Shown here one piece after another: positions 48,690-59,413 of a stretch of DNA of 64,000 bases. The stretch's first letter is position 1, and the number at the start of each line of letters is the position of its first letter. A program made the translations under genes and the position numbers. The notes under the pieces are model-generated. The model did no database searches. It saw nothing but the letters and a program-made list of their open reading frames with translations, and was not told the origin of the DNA. The DNA is from Megaleporinus macrocephalus (lineage: Eukaryota > Chordata > Actinopteri > Characiformes > Anostomidae). Location of the stretch: NCBI GenBank assembly GCA_021613375.1, contig CM038705.1:8000595-8064594 (forward strand), written 5' to 3'.

Positions 48690-48873
48690 TTTTGATCATG
48701 CTCACGTCGTTGGCTCCGTCTCCGATGGCCAGGGTCACAGCCTTCTTGTGCCTCTTGACCAGTTCCACCACCAGAGCTTTCTGCAGCGGGGTCACCCTGC
48801 AGCAGATCACGGCCCTGCAGGCGCACGCCGTCTCCAAAAACTCCTGCTCCATGTCCGCCTCCAGCGCGTGAGC
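48690..48873 (-). CDS. atp8b2: atp8b2 exon 8 in window: P-domain core
   Basis: Acceptor ctctgtttcag before 48,873; donor GTAAGT at 48,689. Window residues 362-422: [40 protein letters not shown], then [27 protein letters not shown] and GDGANDVSM are P-type ATPase hallmarks; the Asp residues of GDGxND coordinate Mg2+. Phase 0 in, phase 1 out into a 13-kb intron. Confidence 0.95.
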
Positions 48874-49226
48874 CTGAAACAGAGACAGAACAACAATAAA
48901 CGTATATAAGGACACGTTTCTGACAGTGTATGACTTTAAGAACCAAAGCTCTGATGCAGAACTACAAACAGTGGTAATATCTATCCTGAGGTCGAAATCG
49001 TATCTTTATTATTTAAATATTAATCAGTATTAATAGAGTAAGTAGTGCTTTTACATACGCCAGTGTGATTATTTAACCCTTTCTAAGCTTCTCCTTCTAT
49101 AAACAACAAGTATTATTTACAGTTCTCATCTAATACCTGCTTTGACTGCTCAGTACTTCATTAAGCTAAATCAAGATTACTGCTGAACTGAATACATTCA
49201 TACAATGTCTGGGGCGTCCAGGAGAA

Positions 49227-49368
49227 ATCTGGAACTACACTTTGATCTTCAAACCGGAGCTCAAGATCTGATCTACTTCTCTCCCAATAAGATATTCATG
49301 GTACTTTGTACTGTATGTATGATTATTTACATCTGTTCTAATCAGATCTGGTGTTCTTACTGGTGAAC
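49227..49368. repeat. 145-bp direct repeat, copy 2
   Basis: Same orientation as 43,952-44,095. 49,380-49,860 has no recognised gene. Confidence 0.8.
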
Positions 49369-50042
49369 ACACACTTACTATTGAAAGGTGCTCAGTGGGG
49401 CTGTGGTCAGGGCTCTGTGCAGGCCAGTAGATTTTCTTGACATTGGTGGGGGGGTTTGGTGCTGCTACCGTCTCATGTGACAGCAGGGAAAGGCACAACC
49501 AATCACACTGGCCATGTGTTAAGGGGAGGTAGGACTCCAGTAGAGAACTTGATTTAACCCTCTTTGCATCTCTAGGTTAATGAGGGGATCAAATTATTGG
49601 TGGGGACAGATCAATAATTGCTGGATATTGGTGGGGAGACTTTACTTCCATCCATGCTAATTCAACGCCCTTGACTTCAAGTCTTTACAGAGCTGGCTTA
49701 GTGGCACAGACATTCTTGGGACATGAAAGAGTTCTTCCCAAACCACTACCAGAAAGTTAGAGTTACCACAAATGTCTTTATGTAGCATTACCGTCACCCT
49801 TCATTGGGACTATGGTGCCCAAAATTGTAATTAACAACCCCAAACTCCCCCATTATCCCCCCTCAGCCAAACTTTACTGCTGACACCTGGTAGTTGTCGT
49901 TCTCCTGGCATCCACTAGGCCCAGATTCATCCTTCAGACAGTGAACGGTTTTGTCTCCTATGGCTTCATTCTTTGTAGCTCCAGTGCAAAAATACATTAA
50001 ACAAAGTTCAGTCATCGAGTCCTTCAAGCAGCCGTCACTCAC

Positions 50043-50268
50043 CAGACTGTGGCCACTGATGACGAGCGCAAACTCTCCACTGATTGACTCCAGTACGGGG
50101 GTAGGAGGGGCCTGCGGCTGGGCGCATTTCTCCTGATCGGGGACACAATTAACCGCATCTCCACCGCTGAAGCCGTTACCCAGAAAACATGCTCCACCCC
50201 AGTGAGTCTCCGCCTCTTTCCCGCCATCCCTGGTGCGGGCTGATTCCATCATGCGCTCCCTTGCTCGC
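50043..50268 (-). CDS. atp8b2: atp8b2 exon 7 in window: variable linker of the P-domain
   Basis: Acceptor tgctttcttgcag before 50,268; donor GTGAGT at 50,042. Starts by completing an Arg codon, then RARERMMESARTRDGG, a variable middle with GGACFLGNGFSGGDAVNC and QPQAPPTP, then VLESISGEFALVISGHSL. Flanking blocks match vertebrate ATP8B2, but the middle is roughly 25 residues longer than I recall for the human protein. Phase 2 in, phase 0 out. Confidence 0.88.
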
Positions 50269-50479
50269 CTGCAAGAAAGCAAAGAGAATGAACAAACTGA
50301 ATGCTCATGGATGCATTAGACAGCAGCTGCTATTGCAAAGACCGGCCAATCTGGATACACGAGAGTATCAAAATATTATGTTCTGTGATGTTTTCTGGAT
50401 TCTCCAAAATCCAGTAATGACTGAAACTTAAGGGTTTATATGGAAAGATTCATGACAGACAGTTCATTTTGTGTTGTGT

Positions 50480-50545
50480 TTTAACCCCTGACCACTAGAT
50501 AGCAGTGTTGCAATCTATCATCAGCCTTTAGACTCTTCCATAAAC
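50480..50545 (+). mobile_element. Fragment of CTCF-motif-bearing hAT-like element
   Basis: gtgttgtgttttaacccctg followed by accactagatagcagtg matches the interior of the element at 61,612-61,985. Confidence 0.55.
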
Positions 50546-50816
50546 TGAATACTATTGCAGAGACAGGCCAATCTTTATGGAACACTGTCAAAAACCACTG
50601 ACACTGGAGCTACGAGGCTAATGTACATATCCATAATGTTTTTTGTTAGTATTTAGTAATAAACACTGTAGACTGCATACACAAATCAACACACTTGCCT
50701 TAAGCTGTGTTGTGTCCTTGGACAAGACTCCTAAAACCATATTCACCTGCCTCTATAACACGATTACAGTAGATTATAACTTCTTTCAAGTGCATAAATG
50801 TATATATCCTGTATAT

Positions 50817-50992
50817 CGTCGCTGTCCAAAGAAAAATATGCATCTCCATTTTTGGTTGATTTTAATTTCCCTGCATTATTTAAATGAAGCAGCTGTCGTT
50901 TACATTTTGTGTATAAATTTCATGATGAATAGACCAATAGAAATGCTCCAAAATAGCTTGGAGAAATGTCTGGTTCCATTAAGTGAAGGTAC
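50817..50992. mobile_element. GTCCAAAG-type MITE, copy 6
   Basis: cgtcgctgtccaaagaaaaa at the left, catgatgaatagaccaatag inside. 51,000-51,900 has no recognised gene. Confidence 0.6.
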
Positions 50993-51921
50993 CAAGTAAC
51001 TGGACCCCGTCCTGATTATCTGCACCGCCTATATATATACCCCCACAGTAGCGAACCGTGACCCTTAAGCCTCGGCCCTCTCACCGCCCCCCTAATCACG
51101 GTCTGAAAAAAAAAAATACTGTTTCCTCTCCTAATAAACTGCTAGTCAAGCAAACTAGCTAGCGGTGGTAGTCTAGCGCTAGCTAGCTGTTTCTCCAGCT
51201 AGCGTCACCACAGTGGGCGGAAATGATCATACAGTTAAGCCCCGCCCACTTAGAGGGAAGATATGATTGGTCAGTTTTACTGTCATTTGAAATTGGTATG
51301 GCATTGAATTAGAACTGCCTGGCCCCCTCTGTACATGAACAGCGGGACCACCAACCACCAACATTCTGCAGAGACATCACAGTCCCTATAGGGGGAGACA
51401 CAGACTCACAAGCTTCCACTTAACCCCTCACGCTCCAACACAGATTGAATAGACACGTTTAAATAATTTATTTGTCTATATTTTTATAATTGTTTAGATG
51501 TTGATTGTCAAACAGTAAGTAGATAAATTAAAATTATATATTTATATCTGTGTGTGTTTTTTTAATATATTTTAGGCCCTCTGAGAGGGCGTAGAGGGCC
51601 ATGACGGTTCCCCACTGTACCCCCATTCTCACTCCACCCCCGTTTCGACCAACATCGCTCCCACCACCTCCTCTATTTTTCATTCTCAACTCCAAAGCCC
51701 GGGGGAAGGCACGGTTATGCACAAACACGAAAGCCACCTAGAACGACAGCCCAAGCCTTCTGAGTTGCCCCGCCCCTTGGCTCATTTCCGAGCGTGGTCC
51801 ATGCTAGCAAACTTACTCTGAAAGTAAAGACTGCTGTTGGCCTCTCCTGAAAAGTTGTCATTTTGGAGACACTTTTTTGGAGATAGCGACAAGATAACAG
51901 TAGAATGGATGGTGGACATAC

Positions 51922-52027
51922 CGGAGGTCTTCACGGACGCTTTGGACAGTGTGTCCATTCACGATGAACACCTCCGTCATGTCGTCGGTCAACATTTTAC
52001 AGGAATAGCCGATATTCACCGCAGTCT
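51922..52027 (-). CDS. atp8b2: atp8b2 exon 6 in window: P-domain, TGDKQETA block
   Basis: Acceptor ggttctctcacag before 52,027; donor GTATGT at 51,921. Completes Glu of GDKQE, then TAVNIGYSCKMLTDDMTEVF and IVNGHTVQSVREDLR. Nearly identical to vertebrate ATP8B2 in this conserved block. Phase 1 in, phase 2 out. Confidence 0.93.
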
Positions 52028-52086
52028 CTGTGAGAGAACCAGAGAATGTGAATTGAGACAATTGAGTTCACACCAGAATTTGGGTA

Positions 52087-52575
52087 GGGGTGGGCGATAT
52101 GGCCCTACAATAATATCACAATATTTCATGGTATTTTTGCAATACCGATACTCTTTAAAAAAAAATTTAAAGAATACACAACTGCAACAAAATGAAAATT
52201 AAATTGTATTATTGGATATGATATGATATGGCACACCCCTAACTGAGATATTAAAAAATACAAGAATTTATCAGATTGTAAAAAAAGTCAATGATCCAGA
52301 ATGTCATGATACTAAATACTGCACTCCAAATATCTTCATATATCCAGAACTGAAGTAAAGTGAATGATACTGGACTAATAAAATCTGTCTCTAGTAGAGA
52401 TATAATGGGAAATGAGAAAAGTGTGAATTTATCTTTTTCTAAAAACAGTAAAAGTAGTACCTGATGTGATAATTAGTGATGGGTGATATGGCATGATATT
52501 TCAGGGTATAATATCGTTCACCATATTAAAAATTGTTGTCGATATTATTGTGTACGATACGATATGGCACACCCC
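52087..52575 (+). mobile_element. TA-flanked MITE, second copy
   Basis: GGGGTG...CACCCC ends with TA on both sides (52,085-52,086 and 52,576-52,577). Inverted relative of 24,836-25,340. Its left end is about 60 bp upstream of exon 6. Confidence 0.8.
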
Positions 52576-52825
52576 TATTTCGTGGTATTATAGAATTTTC
52601 ATTTGGCAAGTGCACCAAAATACACACTTACTAGACATTTGATGGAAAAAATAAACTAAAAATAATATAAAAAATAAACCTCCACTAGCCTGTAAATACA
52701 TAACATAATTCACCCAACTGTGTGTTTTCCACTTATCTTAATGATGTTTTGGATCTCAAGGCTTTAAGTTTCAAAGTTTTTTTCTAAGACAAGTCTAAAC
52801 AATTTAATTGGGAATGTCTGGCCAA

Positions 52826-52828
<3 letters not shown>

Positions 52829-52905
<77 letters not shown>
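52829..52905. repeat. (TA)n microsatellite
   Basis: About 75 bp of TA abutting a GTCCAAAG-type MITE at 52,907. Confidence 0.95.
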
Positions 52906-52906
<1 letters not shown>

Positions 52907-52908
<2 letters not shown>

Positions 52909-53115
52909 GTCGCTGTCCAATGAAAAATATGTATCTCAATTTATGTTGATTTTGAGTTTTCCACACTATTTGAACACAACAATGGTTGTTTACACTGTGT
53001 AAAAAAATTTCATGATGAATGGACCAATAGACGCTCCAAAATAGCTTGAAAAAAATTTGGTTCCATTGTCTTATATTGAAAGTAAAGTATGTTTTTGGTC
53101 TCTCCTACAAAGTTG
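52907..53115. mobile_element. GTCCAAAG-type MITE, copy 7
   Basis: gcgtcgctgtccaatgaaaa at the left, ttcatgatgaatggaccaat inside. TA runs lie on both sides (52,829-52,905 and 53,183-53,253). Confidence 0.6.
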
Positions 53116-53178
53116 TATGTCATGTATGTCGACAGTTTTAATTTTTAAACTAAAAATGAAAACATCTTAAAAACAATT

Positions 53179-53182
<4 letters not shown>

Positions 53183-53253
<71 letters not shown>
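53183..53253. repeat. (TA)n microsatellite
   Basis: About 70 bp of TA. 53,260-53,530 is intron without further signal. Confidence 0.95.
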
Positions 53254-53256
<3 letters not shown>

Positions 53257-53532
53257 GACAGTTTCCATCAGTATTAACATATACTTAACATAGTCTTAAT
53301 AAGCCAAATTCATATTTATAGCTAGTAAGATGTTAAAGTTTTAATTAAACACTAAGTTTTTAATTGTTTCTTAAAAGCAAACACTGATCTTGACTGTCTA
53401 ATGAAAATTGGAATGGACTGCCCTATTATTGCCCATAAATACTGCCCTAAAGCTTCACCAGACACTGAGTACCACATTTGATAAACGATGGGGGTCATTG
53501 TTCTACGTTATGTGAATGAGGCTGGCGCTCAC

Positions 53533-53644
53533 CCTGCTTGTCTCCGGTGAGCACCCAGATCTTAATGTTAGCCAGAGAAAGGATGGCGATGGTCTCGGGG
53601 ACGCCCTCCTGCAGCTTATCCTCTATAGCCGTGGCCCCCAACAG
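53533..53644 (-). CDS. atp8b2: atp8b2 exon 5 in window: end of nucleotide domain, start of P-domain
   Basis: Acceptor aatgccttgcag before 53,644; donor GTGAGC at 53,532. Window residues 214-250: [47 protein letters not shown] is the P4/P-type hinge block and LTGDK is a catalytic P-domain motif. Phase 0 in, phase 1 out. A decayed copy of its first half lies upstream at 54,769-54,831. Confidence 0.94.
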
Positions 53645-53864
53645 CTGCAAGGCATTAGATATACATTATACATATACATACATATACATTATACATATAT
53701 AGACATTACAGATCCAATGAAAAGTCACTGTATCTCACTTAACATCTTTAATGAAACATCTGGATTCAGTTCTTGGGTGCTGATACATTCATATTCACTT
53801 TATCTCCTTCCTTGTACTTCTTCTTTATAAGCTCTAGCTACAGCGCTGAGACTACTTCATTCAT

Positions 53865-54310
53865 TCAGTTCTGATGAGAACATCCATGAAGTTCACCAAA
53901 GTAGCTTCCCTTCTTTCTGGAAGCCTCACTTTTTGTATTGCAATTTATTCTGCAGGGGTATTTTTCCAGTTCAGTCCTAGAAGTTGGTTGGATTTTCGTG
54001 TTTCTCACAATCCCAAACATATTGAGTGATGTTGAGGTTCTGGATTCTGGGGTGCTCAGTCCATTGTTCAGCAGCTTATTTGTTTCATGTGTCGGTGTCT
54101 CCTTTTCTCTGTGAGGAGCTTTCTGAACACCTGCACATCCTTTCAGACCCCCAATAACACTGAGGTGTCTTCTCACAGTGGAGGGATGGACAGAAACATC
54201 TGTGGATGTTCACAGATCCACAGAAGGTGGAGCTTGATGTTCTCCTCACTGCTGAAGATGAAAGTGTTGTTTATCTGAAGGGGACAGTTTTGGTGGGTCT
54301 ACCAGGTCTT
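53865..54310 (-). pseudogene. Tc1-like transposase relic
   Basis: Minus-strand broken reading with a 'WTEHP...QNLNITQYVWDCEK' pattern resembling the SPDLNPIExxW signature, preceded by a cysteine/serine-rich helix-turn-helix-like part. Several stops. A different sub-family from the copies at 37,750 and 47,552. Confidence 0.4.
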
Positions 54311-54526
54311 TCAGGTGGTTGTTAGGAGTTTAGCGTTACATATTTATTCATCCACACTCTACCTCTCCCTCCACCTCTCTCACTCTTGTGCTACCTCTCT
54401 CTACCTCTCTCTCTCTCTCTCTTGTTCTATCTCTACCTTTCTCTCGTAATTATAACTAATTACGATCTATTTAAACCCTATACAACCCAAGTCGAAGTTT
54501 TATTATAATCTGAAATGAACCAGTAC

Positions 54527-54691
54527 CATCATGTCCTGTTCAATCTCCTCGTAAGCAGCAGCCAGTCTGTCCTCCCTGCAGTCTGTAGCTTTATCCGCAC
54601 CACGGTAACGCTCTGCCCAGTCCACCCACTGCTCCTCAGACAGATCCCGGTAGGCCAGAGCCAGCGTCCGTAACCCGTCGCCGGCGTACTC
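54527..54691 (-). CDS. atp8b2: atp8b2 exon 4 in window: nucleotide-binding domain
   Basis: Acceptor tgtgtgtgtttacag before 54,691. Window residues 159-213: EYAGDGLRTLALAYRDLSEE, QWVDWAERYRGADKATDCRE, DRLAAAYEEIEQDMM. Donor chosen as GTACTG at 54,526 because it joins DMM directly to LLGATAIED as in the family; a donor GTTCAT six bases further would add Val-Leu. Phase 0 at both ends. Confidence 0.92.
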
Positions 54692-54768
54692 CTGTAAACA
54701 CACACACGAATCAGGAGAAGACATGTCCTTTATCAACCTTCACCACATCAACGCTAAGCCTGAAACTA

Positions 54769-54900
54769 TCAGCCAACAAAGCTGGTGATGGTCTCAGGAA
54801 TGCCATCCTCTGTAGCTGTGGCCCCCAACAGCTACAAGGCATTAGATGTAAAGACATTACAGATCCCATAAAAAATCACTGTATCTCACTTAAAGTCTAA
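54769..54900 (-). pseudogene. Decayed partial duplicate of atp8b2 exon 5 and its upstream intron
   Basis: 54,769-54,831 on the minus strand reads LLGATATED then GIPETITSFVG and a TGA, aligning with exon 5 ([20 protein letters not shown]) with an in-frame loss of four codons (KLQE). The acceptor AG (54,833-54,832) is kept. The upstream intron bases to 54,900 also match those upstream of exon 5 (aaggcattaga, agacattacagatcc, cactgtatctcacttaa). It lies between exons 3 and 4, so it is an ectopic copy. Confidence 0.85.
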
Positions 54901-55204
54901 AATGAATCTCGTTCCATTTCTTGGAGCTCTTGGTTTTGTTAACTCTGCGGTTTCTGATGTTTTGTTTGGCGTTGAACTGCTCTCTTGCTCTGTGTTTCTA
55001 TTTAACTGAAAGTTTGCACTGGGATCCGGGTCTCTGTAATTATTACACATATCAGGCACCTCTCAGAAAGGCCCACTAGAGGGCTCTGTTGAACTTCTTA
55101 ACAGAACCAACTACAGGATGAGACTAAAATGAACTACATTTGTTTTGTGCTGCATCCGTAAATATAGATAAGCTACAGTAGAATGTTAAATAGTTACATA
55201 TTCA

Positions 55205-56508
55205 TTCATCCTCTCTCTCTCTCTCTCTCTCTACCTCTCTCTTTCTTGTTCTCTCTACCTCTCTCTTTCTTGTTCTCTCTACCTCTCTCTTTCTTGTTCT
55301 CTCTACCTCTCTCTCTTGCTCTCTCTCTCTACTACTCTCTCTCTTGTTCTTGTTCTCTCTCTACCTCTCTCTCTTGTTCTCTCTTTCTCTACCTCTCTCT
55401 TGTTCTCTCTTTCTCTACTACTCTCTTTACCTCTCTCTCTCTACCTCTCTCTCTTGTTCTCTCTTTCTCTACCTCTCTCTTGTTCTCTCTTTCTCTACTA
55501 CTCTCTTTACCTCTCTCTCTACCTCTCTCTCTCTTGTTCTAGCTCTCTCTCTACCTCTCTCTCTTGTTCTTTTTTCTCTACCACTCTCTCATTGTCTCTC
55601 TTTACCTCTCTCCCTCTCTTGTTCTCTCTCTCTCTCTTTTTCTAGCTCTCTCTCTACCTCTATCTCTCTTGTTCTTTCTTTCTCTACCACTCTCTCTCGT
55701 TCTCTGTCTTTACCTCTCTCTCTCTTGTTCTCTCTCTCTCTACCTCTCTCCCTCTCTTGTTCTCTCTCTCTCTCTACCTCTCTCTCTTGTTCTAGCTTTC
55801 TCTCTACCTCTATCTCTCTTGTTCTTTCTTTCTCTACCACTCTCTCTCTCATTCTCTCTCTTTACCCCTCTCTCTCTTGTTCTCTCTCTCTCTACCTCTC
55901 TCCCTCTCTTGCTCTCTCTCTCTACTACTCTCTCTCTCTCTTGTTCTAGCTCTCTCTCTACCTCTATCTCTCTTGTTCTTTCTTTCTCTACCACTCTCTC
56001 TCTTTACCTCTCTCTCTCTCTTGTTCTCTCTCTCTACCTCTCTCCCTCTCTTGTTCTCTCTCTCTCTACCTCTCTCTCTCTCTTTCTCTAGCTTTCTCTC
56101 TCTCTTGTTCTTTCTTTCTCTACCACTCTCTCTCGTTCTCTCTCTTTACCTCTCTCTCTCTTGTTCTCTCTCTCTCTACCTCTCTTGTTCTCTCTCTCTC
56201 TACCTTTCTCTCTCTTGTTCTCTCTTTCTCTACCTCTTTCTCTCTACCTCTCTCTCTCTTGTTCTTGCTCTCTTTCTACCTCTATCTCTCTTGTTCTCTC
56301 TCTCTACTACTTCTTTCTCTCTCTCTCTCTCTCTACCTCTCTCTCTTGTTCTCTCTCCCTCTAACTCTCTCTCTCTACCTCTCGTTCTCTCTCCCTCTAA
56401 CGCTCTCTCTCTCTTGTTCTCTCTCCCTCTACCTCTTTCTCTCTCTCTCTCTCTCTCTCTCTACCTCTCTCTCTTGTTCTCTCTCCCTCTAACTTTCTCT
56501 CTCCCTCT

Positions 56509-56605
<97 letters not shown>

Positions 56606-56609
56606 TCCC
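55205..56609. repeat. 1.4-kb polypyrimidine (plus strand) minisatellite
   Basis: Almost only C and T, built from ctctctacctctctctcttg-like units with gttct interruptions, ending in an uninterrupted (CT)n run of about 93 bp at 56,511-56,603. On the atp8b2 transcript this is a polypurine tract. The 100-270-codon Leu/Ser frames here are repeat artefacts. Confidence 0.95.
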
Positions 56610-56637
56610 CGATGCTTACACCCATGCAGACACTCAC

Positions 56638-56753
56638 ATTAAGGTGGTCTGAGGTGATGTTCATCACGTCATGGCTGCACGAGTGAAGCCTCTCAAACAG
56701 CACAGTGTCGGCCCCCTTACAATACAGGCGAATACGGCCCTCGGGGGTCCTCA
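56638..56753 (-). CDS. atp8b2: atp8b2 exon 3 in window: nucleotide-binding domain, KGADT block
   Basis: Acceptor gtgtatctgtgtttcag before 56,753; donor GTGAGT at 56,637. Completes Val, then [43 protein letters not shown] is the nucleotide-site lysine motif of P-type ATPases. Phase 1 in, phase 0 out. The polypurine tract begins about 30 bp past the donor. Confidence 0.94.
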
Positions 56754-57493
56754 CTGAAACACAGATACACACACCCGCGTTAGGCTGAAACAGCACATGC
56801 AGATGAATTCAAACAGAAATAAAACCACATTTAAATAAAAGTCACAGTTACAGTTATTTCTTCAGCAGGTGAGCACTGATTGTGCAGGTTCTCTGGAGAG
56901 GATGTGTTCATTTGTCATTTGACCAGGGATGCGACCGTGTGCAGCACAGACAGCAGCTAGATGGACTGGGAGCCAACACCATCATCCAGGTGCCTATCAC
57001 AGATGCTCAACTGAGTTCAAGTCTGGGGAATAATTAGGGGTCCAGGGTGATACTTAGAAGTCTTGGCCAGCTCTTCCATCCAGTGTGGGACGTTTCTAGT
57101 GATGTAACACATTGCCTTGCTGGACATGGATGGGTATATGTGTGTGTGTGTCTGTGTGTGTGTCTGTGTAGATTAAGTAAACTATTGTCAAACAAATGTC
57201 TCACAACACATCCAACAACAGAGAACATATACTATGACATGCTATGAAGAACGAGCAAGCAGGATATTGCACCATAAAGAAGAACCCAAGAGACCTTCAT
57301 GGTGCACTGCCAAGGTCAGTTTAGTCCAGTAATTCTAGAGCTGTGGTTAGACTGGTTCAATTACCAAGCCAGGTGGTATGAAAAACCATAAGCCTACTAT
57401 TATTAATAAGTTATTACAATGATGTTGATTTCTTTGAAAAAAGTATAACGTCTATATTGATGTCCAAGCACAACACCTAGTTCATGGCCAGTA

Positions 57494-57498
<5 letters not shown>

Positions 57499-57563
<65 letters not shown>
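57499..57563. repeat. (TA)n microsatellite
   Basis: About 64 bp of TA abutting a GTCCAAAG-type MITE. 56,850-57,490 holds no recognised gene. Confidence 0.95.
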
Positions 57564-57566
<3 letters not shown>

Positions 57567-57810
57567 TTGCTATCCAAAAAAAACAAGCATCTCCAAAATG
57601 GTAACTTTACAGGAGAGGCCAAAAACATACTTTAAGTTTAATGTAAGTCCATGGAACCAGAATTCTTTTCAAGCTAATTTGGAGCAGTTCTATTGGTTCA
57701 TTCTTTATAAAATTCTCGCACAATATAAACGGCAATGGTTGTGTTCAAATGATGCTGAAAACTAAAAAACAACAAAAAATGAGGCTACATGTTTTTCATT
57801 GGACGGCCAA
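57567..57810. mobile_element. GTCCAAAG-type MITE, copy 8
   Basis: gttgctatccaaaaaaaaca at the left, tgtttttcattggacggcc at the right. Confidence 0.6.
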
Positions 57811-58376
57811 CATATATTACAATGAACACATTTTCCAAACGATGTGTGGTTGCACCACCTGACATGTTTAGGGTTTAAAAATGAGACATTATTATAAAAA
57901 TAGTAATAAAATAAAACAAAATACATTATTTTTACAAAATAATGAACTTGTTAATTAAAAAATAAATACGTCCATCAATTCTTTTTCAATCTCCCATTTT
58001 CCACAGAATCCAACAGCTAAAGTCAATTCTAATGTTTTCTCGTCTCCCACAAAAACAAGTGATCATGCAGGCAGACAGCGAATGAAACGCCAGCTCCACA
58101 ATTACAGTCATTGGCTTACACAACCCAGCGGGCCATATTTCAGTGTTATTACAAGCCGCTGACACTCTGTAGCAGCATTAACAGTATCAGTGCTGCTGTG
58201 GCTTGGCAAGGCAGGCTTGGTACCTTCTACAGCTTGTTCAGCTGCATGACTTTAACCAGCTCAAATTTCATCAAGTGCGATGACATCATCTGCACTGTGC
58301 GCATAACGTTCACTTCACAGCACACTCTGTTTTAGCTGAAAAGGAAATCAAGCTGACGACTGCTGTATATTATATA

Positions 58377-58632
58377 CGGTCGGTGTCCAATGGAAAACGG
58401 GTATCTCCAAAATAGCAACTTTACAGGAGAGACCAAAAACTGTATTTACTTTCAATGCAAGTCAATGGAACCAGAATTCTTACTAAGCTACTTTGGAGCA
58501 TTTCTATTGGTCCGTTCATCTTGAAACTTTCACACAATGTAAAAGGCAGACGTTGTGTTCAAATAATGTGGAAAAAATGAAAATTGATATAAATTGAGAT
58601 ACATGTTTGCTTCTCTTTGGACAGCAACCATA
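58377..58632. mobile_element. GTCCAAAG-type MITE, copy 9
   Basis: cggtcggtgtccaatggaaa at the left, cttctctttggacagcaacc at the right. 57,820-58,370 has no gene. A Tc1-like terminal fragment (gtgagtgaacacttttggcc) follows at 58,715-58,757. Confidence 0.6.
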
Positions 58633-58808
58633 TACAAAGTTCACTCTATCAACAGTCCTGGTCTTCTCACTGGTAGTTCCTACCATACTAGTAAGGAGGT
58701 GAGAACTGGATTTAATGATTTGGATGGGTGAGTGAACACTTTTGGCCAGTGTAGTGTATGTGTGCTGTCCAGCGGCTGGTCTATAAATGTCTGTGTAAAC
58801 AGCATTAC

Positions 58809-58997
58809 CTATGACGGACATTCTCTTGCGGATGTTGTTGAAGTCCAGGATAGCGAGGAGGGTGTACGTGACTGCTTTGCCAAGCTCCTGCGTGGTGATG
58901 GTACTGGGCGTACGAGAACGGAACACAAAGCCGAAGTTGCGAGCCGCCGTCACCAGGGCGCCCTCGTCGGGGGACTGAGCCTTATATACCAGCTCTC
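58809..58997 (-). CDS. atp8b2: atp8b2 exon 2 in window: nucleotide-binding domain
   Basis: Acceptor tctttctctctgtag before 58,997; donor GTAATG at 58,808. Window residues 57-119: [74 protein letters not shown] and the [11 protein letters not shown] block are P4 hallmarks (the F/N and K/R positions sit in the ATP pocket). Phase 1 at both ends. Confidence 0.95.
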
Positions 58998-59413
58998 CTA
59001 CAGAGAGAAAGACAATACATAGGATATAATGAAGTCCCTATTAAATTACAGTCCATAATCTGCTGCAGAGCCTCTCTCTAAGGTGATTATTTAAAATAAA
59101 GTTGCTCTTTCTATTTCAATCCTAAAGCCCCTTCTTTAAATTCAACTTGAGTTTCATGAATAAGGATTACTGAGTATGCAGACTGGGCGAAACTGAAATC
59201 TTTTTCACTTCTTTATTTAGATTTCGAATTTCATCCCGTCCCCCCTGAGAGAATGGGACATATCAGTGACCAAAATGGTGTTTGACTAATACTGTGGTTT
59301 TGTTTAATTATATTAAAAATGTAAAAATTGTAAAACACGTATATACACACTGACAAATTAAAGTCATAGACAACAAAAAATTAGGTATAACTGAAATTAG
59401 TAAGCAGGCCTTT

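Noticed and set aside
51837..52202. 121-codon plus-strand frame
   Set aside because: It is the complement of atp8b2 exon 6 running on into a MITE.
55183..56686. Leu/Ser-rich frames of 100-270 codons resembling membrane proteins
   Set aside because: Translation of CT repeats; the hydrophobicity is a composition artefact.
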